13,606 nucleotides of DNA, from NCBI GenBank assembly GCA_049582065.1, contig JBAUTF010000087.1, positions 1 through 13,606 on the forward strand, read 5' to 3'. Below the pieces are notes generated by a model. It worked only from the letters and a program-made list of their open reading frames with translations. It had not been told where the DNA came from and made no database searches. The DNA comes from DATKSS01 sp049582065. Lineage in GTDB: Bacteria > Chloroflexota > Dormibacteria > Dormibacterales > Dormibacteraceae. Both the position numbers and the translations under genes were made by a program. Below are positions 7,648 through 13,606 of this stretch, one piece after another (the first letter of the stretch is position 1; each line of letters starts with the position of its first letter).

Positions 7648-9632
7648 GCCTCATCCCGGCGCTCGCCCTGGCCGTAGTGCTCGTGGTGGCCGGCGCCCTC
7701 TTCACGCGCCGCGCGCTCACGCTCTATCGCCTCGTCCGCATGGGCAAGCCGGCGGCGCGCTTCGGCGACGTGCCCCGCCGCCTGCGGGCGGAGGCCGTGG
7801 TCGTGGTCGGCCAGAGCAAGCTGCTGCAGCGGGTAGTGCCGGGGCTCATGCACGCCGCGATCTTCTGGGGCTTCCTGGTCCTGTTCCCGACCATCGTCAT
7901 CGCGATGATCGGCGCGGTCGATCCTCATTCCACGCTGCCGTGGCTCGGCGCCCAGGGCTGGTACGCGCTGCTGGTGGACGTGTTCGCGCTGCTGGTGCTA
8001 ATCGGCGTGGTCGCCGCGTTCGTCATCCGCAAGGTGCAGCGTCCGGCTCGTTTCAAGGGCAGCCACCTGGGCGAGGCGGACCTCATCCTGGCTCTGATCG
8101 CCGGCATCGTCGTGACTCTGTTCACATGGCACGCCTCGCAGATCGCGCTGCGTCTCAACGACTACCCCGCCTCCTGGGCTCCAATCTCGAGCGCGCTGGC
8201 ATCGTTGATGAGCGGACCGGCGATCCCATACCTCGAGCGAGCCGCGGTCTGGGCGCACGTCCTGATCATCCTTTCGTTTCTCGTCTACCTCCCTTACTCC
8301 AAGCACCTGCACATCGCCGTAGCGGCGATCAACGTCTATTTCGGACGAACGCGCGCGCGGGGGCGCCTCGAGCCGATCGATTTCGAGAAGCCGGAGCAAG
8401 AGGTGCGTTTCGGCTCGGCTCGAGTCACCGACATGACGTGGAAGCAGATGGTCGACACCATGTCCTGCACCGAGTGCGGGCGCTGCCAGGACGTGTGCCC
8501 CGCCTATGCCACCGGCAAGGCGCTGTCGCCGAAGCTCCTGATCATGGCCATGCGTGACCAGCTCATGGCGGAGGGTCCAAAGACACTCGCGGACCCTGCG
8601 CACGTGCCGCCCCCGATCGTGCCCAACGCGGTCACCGACGACGTCGTGTGGGACTGCGTCACGTGCGGCGCCTGCGTCCGCGAGTGCCCGGTCGGGATCG
8701 AGCACATCGACCACGTCATCGACCTGCGCCGCAACCTGGTGATGGTCGAGTCGCGTTTCCCCGACGAGGCCGGCACGATGCTGCGCGACGTCGACCGCTC
8801 CTCCAATCCGTGGGGCAGGCCCGGCTCGGACCGCATGCAGTGGGCGGAGGGCCTCGGAGTGCGCGTGCTGCAGCCCGGTGACCCCGCCCCGGACGTCCTG
8901 TTCTGGGTCGGCTGCGCCCCTGCATTCGACGAGCGCGCACGCAGGGCCGCGATCTCAACGGCCAGGCTGATGCAAGAGGCACGCGTCGACTTCGCGATCC
9001 TCGGTCCGCGCGAGGCGTGCACCGGCGACCCGGCTCGACGCATGGGCGACGAGTACACCTACCAGCGCCTCGCGGGCGAGAACGTGGGGACGTTGAACGG
9101 CGCCGGTGTGAAGAAGATCGTCACCACCTGCCCCCACTGCTTCAACACGATCGGCAACGAGTACCCCGACTTCGGCGGACGCTACGAGATCGTGCATCAC
9201 ACCGACTTTCTCGCCGCCCTGGTGCGCGAGGGCAGGCTGAACCCGGCGGCCGACGACCGCACCATCACCTACCACGACTCGTGCTACCTGGCGCGCCACA
9301 ACGATGTGCGATCGCAGCCACGCGAGCTGGTGGCGGCGGTGGGCAAGGCGGTCGAGATGCCGCGCAACCGCGAGCGGACCTTCTGCTGCGGCGCAGGCGG
9401 CGCGAGGATGTGGATGGAGGAGAAGCGCGGGACGCCGATCAACCAGGAGCGCGTGCGCGAAGCGGCCGCCACAGGCGCCGACACTCTCGCGGTGGCGTGC
9501 CCGTTCTGCACCGTGATGCTCGACGACGGCGTGCGCGAGACAGGCGCCAAAATGCAGGTGGTCGACCTGGCCACGCTGCTGCACGAAGCGGTCGAACGCC
9601 GAAAGGCGAATCGTCCTAAACCAGACACGTAG
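7644..9632 (+). CDS. Membrane cytochrome b / heterodisulfide reductase-like Fe-S protein (EtfD/DgcB-like)
   Basis: 662-residue membrane protein; the GTG start overlaps the etfA stop (GTGA). The N-terminal 230 residues hold about five hydrophobic helices (near 2-20, 64-90, 106-128, 145-165, 198-217). H70, H163, H205, H221 and H223 lie in or beside them and could bind haem b, as in NarI/HdrE-type subunits. Then come two [4Fe-4S] motifs, C275/278/281/285 and C338/341/344/348, and two CCG domains as in HdrD: C424, C459, C496, C499 and C547, C581, C582, C619, C622. In the first CCG domain the CC pair is AC (A458). This fused HdrE/HdrD layout is that of EtfD of mycobacteria and DgcB of Pseudomonas dimethylglycine catabolism. 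Expected role: oxidise reduced ETF and reduce quinone. The link to ETF is supported by gene order; haem binding is inferred. Confidence 0.92.
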   Translation: MSLIPALALAVVLVVAGALFTRRALTLYRLVRMGKPAARFGDVPRRLRAEAVVVVGQSKLLQRVVPGLMHAAIFWGFLVLFPTIVIAMIGAVDPHSTLPWLGAQGWYALLVDVFALLVLIGVVAAFVIRKVQRPARFKGSHLGEADLILALIAGIVVTLFTWHASQIALRLNDYPASWAPISSALASLMSGPAIPYLERAAVWAHVLIILSFLVYLPYSKHLHIAVAAINVYFGRTRARGRLEPIDFEKPEQEVRFGSARVTDMTWKQMVDTMSCTECGRCQDVCPAYATGKALSPKLLIMAMRDQLMAEGPKTLADPAHVPPPIVPNAVTDDVVWDCVTCGACVRECPVGIEHIDHVIDLRRNLVMVESRFPDEAGTMLRDVDRSSNPWGRPGSDRMQWAEGLGVRVLQPGDPAPDVLFWVGCAPAFDERARRAAISTARLMQEARVDFAILGPREACTGDPARRMGDEYTYQRLAGENVGTLNGAGVKKIVTTCPHCFNTIGNEYPDFGGRYEIVHHTDFLAALVREGRLNPAADDRTITYHDSCYLARHNDVRSQPRELVAAVGKAVEMPRNRERTFCCGAGGARMWMEEKRGTPINQERVREAAATGADTLAVACPFCTVMLDDGVRETGAKMQVVDLATLLHEAVERRKANRPKPDT

Positions 9633-9677
9633 CCGGGGCGGCCGAGAGGCGCCAGGCGATGCGACCTAAGGCGGCGC

Positions 9678-10898
9678 TCAGCCCAGGTTCGTAGGCATCA
9701 CGCCCGCCAGGGCGGGCATTCCAGTTTGAGGAACGGTCTGGAGGTTCGTCATCTGGTTTGGGATGCGAGTGCTCACGTCTATCACCCAGACCGCTGAAGG
9801 TGACGAAACCAACAAGTGGGAGCCGTCGAGCCAACCGAGCGGCGATCCGAGCTGAGTGAGGATCGACGAGCTGCCGTTGTTGAACAGGAGTGTTTCGAGA
9901 GCAAAAGTCGGCTGATCCGCGACCACGCTCGCTGCAATGCTGGCACCGTCCGGGGACAGCTCCGCGGCATTGGCGAAAGCCATGAAGATCTTGGGCGGAG
10001 GTCCGCTGGGGATGGCGAATGCCGTTTTGGTTCCATCCCACGCCTGCTTCCCAAGCGTGCCGCTGCCGCAAGTTGATCCGGTCGAACACCAACCATCTGC
10101 ACAGGCCGTGCCGGCCGCGACCAGCAGGCCTCGTGCGCAATCGAGCGTCGCGAGCCGGAGTCCGCTTGCAGGGTCGGCGATGTGATATGCGATCGCTCCA
10201 TATGGATTCCCCCAACCAAATAGATCTGATCCTCCGACACCGACGATCAAGTGGCCAGCGTGCCAGCCGATCGGCCACTCGCCCGTGGTGGTCGAGGAAT
10301 AGATGTCGACTCGGTTTGCGCTGGTCCCAAGGTCCTCTACGTACATGGCGTCATTGAAGGAGGCCGGCAGACGGCTGCGAGCAAGTGTGATGATCGAGAC
10401 CGCGATCCGCCGGTCATCGGGTGAGACGGCAAAAACAACCTGGCTGTTGTCCGGAGCGCTTATGTTCATCACGGTCTGGACGGACCCGTCCGGGGAGAGC
10501 GATTTGACGACCGTCTCGCCGTCGAGGAAGTACACGCGCGTGCTGGAGATGCTCGTCTCCGGCATGGTGTAAGCCGCGGTTTCGCCTTCCGGACACCTTC
10601 CCTGAGGGCATGGGCTCGGAGGGAACCAGTACTGCTTCGCGCTGCGAGACATCGCCTTCGCGAATGGACCACCCCGTCCGTCAAACGTGACCAATTGAAC
10701 GATGTAGGACCCGCCACCCCCTCCTACCATCACCGCCCATGGCCCGCCGGCAGGGCTCGGCGTGGCGATCGCCACCTGCGAAGGCGCTGCCGCAGCCGAG
10801 GGACTGACAGGCGCTGGGGAGGTGACGTGCGCAGCCGGCGATTCGGAGCAGCCTGCGATCGTCAAGACTGCCAAACCAACTACGCCAACGATGCGCAG
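9678..10898 (-). CDS. Secreted lipoprotein with beta-propeller-like repeats, function unknown
   Basis: About 406 residues if started at CTG 10898. That start gives a textbook lipoprotein signal peptide (MRIVGVVGLAVLTIAGC), cleaved before the Cys. The first conventional start, TTG at 10874, leaves only eight residues before the Cys and no basic n-region, so it is unlikely to be right; no in-frame ATG, GTG or TTG lies upstream. After the lipobox comes a Ser/Pro/Ala-rich linker (about 40 residues), then a beta-rich body with TolB/WD40-like units such as SPDDRRIAVS and SPDGASIAAS. Cysteines cluster in CPQGRC and CADGWCSTGSTC, suggesting disulfides outside the membrane. The gene is visibly less GC-rich than its neighbours. 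It lies about 34 bases after the fhs stop and may be co-transcribed, but it shares no obvious function with the C1 genes. Stop TGA at 9678-9680. Confidence 0.78.
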   Translation of the reverse strand: MRIVGVVGLAVLTIAGCSESPAAHVTSPAPVSPSAAAAPSQVAIATPSPAGGPWAVMVGGGGGSYIVQLVTFDGRGGPFAKAMSRSAKQYWFPPSPCPQGRCPEGETAAYTMPETSISSTRVYFLDGETVVKSLSPDGSVQTVMNISAPDNSQVVFAVSPDDRRIAVSIITLARSRLPASFNDAMYVEDLGTSANRVDIYSSTTTGEWPIGWHAGHLIVGVGGSDLFGWGNPYGAIAYHIADPASGLRLATLDCARGLLVAAGTACADGWCSTGSTCGSGTLGKQAWDGTKTAFAIPSGPPPKIFMAFANAAELSPDGASIAASVVADQPTFALETLLFNNGSSSILTQLGSPLGWLDGSHLLVSSPSAVWVIDVSTRIPNQMTNLQTVPQTGMPALAGVMPTNLG

Positions 10899-10932
10899 TA
10901 CACGGCTAACGCTACCGATCGCCGACCCGATA

Positions 10933-12639
10933 CTAAGACAGGCCCACGATGTCCCCGTTCTCGTCGATGTCGATGCTCGCCGCGATCGGGGTCGTGGGCA
11001 GGCCCGGCATCGTCCGCATGTCGCCGCAGATCGGATAGATGAACCCCGCGCCGACCGATGCGCGCACCTCGCGCACGGGCAGCACCCACCCGGTCGGAGC
11101 TCCCTTCAATTTCGGATCCGACGAGATGGAGAGATGCGTCTTGGCGATGCAGACGGGGAGCCGGCCGAATCCGTTCGCCTCGAAGGAGTCGATCTGCCGG
11201 GCGGCGGTGGCGTCGTACTCGACGCCTCGAGCGCCGTAGACCCGCAGCGCGACAGCCTCGATCTTCTCGCGCAGCGTGGCGGCGTCGGGGTAGAGGAGCT
11301 TGAACGTGCTCGGCTCGTCGGCGGCTTCGGCCACCATCTGGGCCAGCTCGGTGGCGCCCTTGCCTCCATCCACGAAGTTGTTGCACACGGCGGATCGAAC
11401 CCCCAGGTGCTCGGCCAGCTCGCGCACCGCCTGGTGCTCAGCGGGATGGTCGCCGGGGAAGGCGTTGATGGCCACGACCGGGGTGACGCCGTGGATCTGG
11501 ATGTTCTCGACCTGCTTGCGCAGGTTGGCGGCGCCGGCGAGCACGTCGTCCGGGTTCTCCTTGAGCAGGTCCGGCGGCAGCGGCCTGCCCGCGACCACGC
11601 GGTACTTGCCCGAGTGCACCTTGAGCGCGCGGACCGTCGCGACGACCACGGCGGCGTCAGGCGCAAGGCCGGAGGTCCGGCACTTGATATTGAAGAACCG
11701 CTCCGCGCCCATGTCCGCGCCGAAGCCTGCCTCGGTCACGACGAAATCGGCGCAGCGAACTCCGATGAGGTCGGCGATCACCGACGAGGCGCCGTTGGCG
11801 ATGTTCCCGAACGGTCCCGCGTGGACGAGCACCGGCGTGTTCTCGAGAGTCTGCAGCAAGTTGGGCTTGATGGCGTCGAGCATGATCACGGTCATGGCGC
11901 CGCCCGCGTGAAGGAAGTCGGCGGTGATGGGCTTGCCGTCGCGCGCGAGCCCGATGATCATCCGCCCTAGGCGCTGCCTCATGTCCTGCAGCGACGTCGA
12001 GAGCGCGAGCACGGCCATCACCTCTGAAGCGGCGGTGATGTCGAACCCGGTCTGCCGCGTCACACCGTCCTCGGGCGCGCCCAGCCCGACCACCACGTTG
12101 CGCAGCACCCGGTCGCTGACGTCCAGCACTCGGCGCCAGGTGATGCTGTGCAGGTCGATCGGGAAGTCGCGAAGGCTGTGGTGGATGTAGTTGTCGATCA
12201 TCGCGGCGAGCAGGTTGTGCGCCGCGGTCACCGCGTGAAAGTCGCCGGTGAGGTGAAGGTTGAGCCGCTCCATGGGCACGACCTGGCTGTAACCGCCTCC
12301 CGCAGCACCGCCCTTGATCCCGAACGTCGGGCCCATGGACGGTTGGCGGATCGCCACGACCGCGCGCTTGCCGATCAGGCCCAGCGCATCGCCCAGGCCG
12401 ACCGTCGTCGTCGTCTTGCCCTCGCCCAGCGGCGTCGGCGTGATGGCCGAGACCACGACGTACTTGGCCTTCGGCCGGTCGGCCAGCTCCTCGCGCGCCT
12501 CGAGCTTGATCTTGGCGACGTCGTGGCCGTACGGCTCGAGCAGGTGCGGGCCGATGCCCATCTTGGCGGCGATCTCCTGTATCGGGAGAAGCCGAGCCTT
12601 GCGCGCGATGTCGAGGTCGGTCGGAAAGGTGACTGCCAT
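10933..12639 (-). CDS. fhs: Formate-tetrahydrofolate ligase
   Basis: 568-residue Fhs (FTHFS), typical length. It makes 10-formyl-THF from formate, THF and ATP, and can run backwards to yield formate and ATP when C1 units are oxidised. The ATP-binding loop TPTPLGEGKTTTT is at 67-79, followed by GLGDALG; other hallmark stretches are RQPSMGPTFGIKGGAAGGG at 98-116, MERLNLHLTGD at 123-133 and the TEAGFGADMGAE segment at 302-313. ATG at 12639 has an excellent Shine-Dalgarno site. The upstream MTHFR-like gene ends nine bases before it, so the two form an operon. Placed beside a folate-dependent demethylation operon, its likely job is to process the released C1 units, although a purely assimilatory role is possible. 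Confidence 0.97.
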   Translation of the reverse strand: MAVTFPTDLDIARKARLLPIQEIAAKMGIGPHLLEPYGHDVAKIKLEAREELADRPKAKYVVVSAITPTPLGEGKTTTTVGLGDALGLIGKRAVVAIRQPSMGPTFGIKGGAAGGGYSQVVPMERLNLHLTGDFHAVTAAHNLLAAMIDNYIHHSLRDFPIDLHSITWRRVLDVSDRVLRNVVVGLGAPEDGVTRQTGFDITAASEVMAVLALSTSLQDMRQRLGRMIIGLARDGKPITADFLHAGGAMTVIMLDAIKPNLLQTLENTPVLVHAGPFGNIANGASSVIADLIGVRCADFVVTEAGFGADMGAERFFNIKCRTSGLAPDAAVVVATVRALKVHSGKYRVVAGRPLPPDLLKENPDDVLAGAANLRKQVENIQIHGVTPVVAINAFPGDHPAEHQAVRELAEHLGVRSAVCNNFVDGGKGATELAQMVAEAADEPSTFKLLYPDAATLREKIEAVALRVYGARGVEYDATAARQIDSFEANGFGRLPVCIAKTHLSISSDPKLKGAPTGWVLPVREVRASVGAGFIYPICGDMRTMPGLPTTPIAASIDIDENGDIVGLS

Positions 12640-12642
12640 CTG

Positions 12643-12650
12643 ATCTCCTT
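12643..12650 (-). promoter_or_regulatory. Strong Shine-Dalgarno site of fhs
   Basis: Read on the - strand, AAGGAGAT lies just before the ATG at 12639 and overlaps the TAA stop (12651-12649) of the MTHFR-like gene. It is the clearest ribosome site in the window, whereas most + strand operon genes rely on overlaps with weak sites. It fixes the fhs start. Confidence 0.85.
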
Positions 12651-13554
12651 AATTCAGGCGCGCCAGCATCTCCTGGCGCCATCGCTCGGTCGGCTCGATC
12701 TCGTTGAACGTGAAGACGTGCACGCCGGCGACCTTCCGGTCCGGTGCGCCAAGGTCCGGCATGAGCGCCTTGATGAACCGGCCGGGGTCGTAACCGCCCG
12801 GCCGCAGCATGCGAAGAAACCAGTTGGAGTGCCCGCGCAGGAACCGCGCCGAATCGACGACCCCGATCCTCGTCGACACGCGCAGCAGCCTGGCCGGATC
12901 GGCGACACCCGCCATCCCGATGTAGATGGGCAGCTCGACTTTGCGGCGGCGCACGCGCGCCACCCATCGCTTCACGACGCGCGGGTCGAAACACAGGTTG
13001 CTGACGATGTACGTGGCAACCCGCCGCTTGTCCCACATCGCCTGGATCGTCATGTCGTCATCGATGAAGCTGTGGCTCTCGGGGTAGCCGGTGACGCCTA
13101 TGTCATGCAGGCCGGAGCCGGCCATGGCCGCGAGCAGGGAGACCGAGTCGGGAAACTCGCCCGCGGGCTCGCGCGCATCGCCGGCAACGACAAAAACGTC
13201 CTGCGAGCCCATCGCCTTGACCGCGGCCAGGATCTCGCCCAGGTGCGAGCGGTCGCGGATCATGCGCGCCGAGAGGTGAGGGACCACGCCGTAGCCCTGG
13301 CGCGACAGGCGCTCCGCCAGGTCGATGGTGGCCTCCATACCGCGGCGGGGGGAGGCGGTGATGGTGATCCGGACCTCGTTGGGCACGTGGGCGAGCACGA
13401 GACCTTCGGCGTCCTCCGTAGGCAGGACCTCGTACCGCGGCGCGCGAAGGAAGGCTGTCAGCCCGCTCTGTCCCACACTCTCCATCCCAATGCCCAACGA
13501 GCGCTTGAGGGCCAGCTCTGAGCTCGTGGGGACCCCTTCGAGCGGCCTCAGCAT
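12649..13554 (-). CDS. Methylenetetrahydrofolate reductase-like protein
   Basis: 301 residues from ATG 13554; a GTG at 13587 would add 11 residues but lies upstream of the likely -10 box. The protein matches the MTHFR (MetF) barrel in order: HLSAR at 93-97, VVAGDAREP with D126 at 122-130 (canonical LRGDxP), GVTGYPESH at 153-161, IVSNLCFD at 183-190, and a GMAGV segment at 213-217. Two active-site features differ: the N-terminal FEFFPP with its catalytic Glu is YEVLPTE (E42), and the Gln of the TQxFF motif is Asn186. So it binds folate and flavin plausibly but may not be a standard MetF. It heads an operon with fhs, opposite a folate-dependent N-demethylation operon; interconversion of methyl- and methylene-THF from demethylation is a fair inference. 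Ends TAA at 12649-12651. Confidence 0.85.
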   Translation of the reverse strand: MLRPLEGVPTSSELALKRSLGIGMESVGQSGLTAFLRAPRYEVLPTEDAEGLVLAHVPNEVRITITASPRRGMEATIDLAERLSRQGYGVVPHLSARMIRDRSHLGEILAAVKAMGSQDVFVVAGDAREPAGEFPDSVSLLAAMAGSGLHDIGVTGYPESHSFIDDDMTIQAMWDKRRVATYIVSNLCFDPRVVKRWVARVRRRKVELPIYIGMAGVADPARLLRVSTRIGVVDSARFLRGHSNWFLRMLRPGGYDPGRFIKALMPDLGAPDRKVAGVHVFTFNEIEPTERWRQEMLARLN

Positions 13555-13575
13555 GCGACCACCTGCGACCGTTGC

Positions 13576-13604
13576 ACTATATGCCACTGTCGCGCCATGC
13601 GCAA
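13576..13604 (-). promoter_or_regulatory. Putative sigma70-type promoter for the MTHFR-like gene and fhs
   Basis: On the - strand, TTGCGC (13604-13599) and TATAGT (13581-13576) are separated by 17 bases. The -10 box matches consensus at five of six positions and the -35 at three. Transcription would begin about 13569, giving a short leader with AGGTGG four bases before the ATG at 13554. This supports the shorter protein. The match comes from reading alone. Confidence 0.45.
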
Positions 13605-13606
13605 CA

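Noticed and set aside
9646..9679. Possible bidirectional terminator between the convergent genes (GAGGCGCC at 9646-9653 with GGCGCTC at 9673-9679)
   Set aside because: The stem has a bulge, a 19-base loop, no T-run on either side, and runs into the lipoprotein stop; too weak to annotate.
12148..13521. A 457-codon + strand frame opposite the MTHFR-like gene and the start of fhs
   Set aside because: Composition dominated by Arg, Asp, His and Ala with no domain, while the - strand has clear family motifs and a strong SD.
1..13606. CRISPR arrays, tRNA or rRNA genes, insertion sequences, phage genes
   Set aside because: No regularly spaced repeats, cloverleaf-like sequence, transposase or integrase motif was seen on either strand.

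Overview
The window is GC-rich bacterial DNA (roughly two-thirds G+C by eye, not counted) with GTG starts and four-base start/stop overlaps. It carries no rRNA, tRNA, CRISPR array or insertion sequence that I can see. The gene style suggests a soil or sediment bacterium of an actinobacterial, Chloroflexota or Dormibacterota-like lineage. That placement is inference and weak.

Layout. Positions 1-9632 (+ strand) are one tightly packed operon: an iron-dependent alcohol dehydrogenase (5' end outside the window), an aldehyde dehydrogenase, a small nucleotidyltransferase-fold protein, a dimethylglycine/sarcosine dehydrogenase-type flavoprotein with a folate-binding C-terminal half, both electron transfer flavoprotein subunits (etfB, etfA), and a membrane cytochrome b/iron-sulfur protein of the heterodisulfide reductase (EtfD/DgcB-like) type. 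Positions 9678-13606 are transcribed from the - strand: a methylenetetrahydrofolate reductase-like gene, then formate-tetrahydrofolate ligase (fhs), then a secreted lipoprotein with beta-propeller-like repeats. The two blocks converge at 9633-9677.

How the genes could work together (inference). The alcohol and aldehyde dehydrogenases resemble the two-step logic of GbsB/GbsA, which turn choline into glycine betaine in Bacillus. The dehydrogenase would strip N-methyl groups from dimethylglycine, sarcosine or a related methylated amine, giving electrons to ETF and a C1 unit to tetrahydrofolate. ETF would pass electrons to the membrane Fe-S/cytochrome protein and on to quinone. The MTHFR-like protein and Fhs would handle the folate-bound C1 units; Fhs run in reverse could yield ATP and formate. 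No betaine demethylase and no FolD/FchA is present in the window.

Most unusual points: a nucleotidyltransferase-fold gene locked by a start/stop overlap into a metabolic operon; a 24-codon mini-ORF (5931-6005) that bridges the only real gap in that operon; an MTHFR-like protein with altered active-site motifs; and a lipoprotein gene whose signal peptide begins upstream of any ATG, GTG or TTG.
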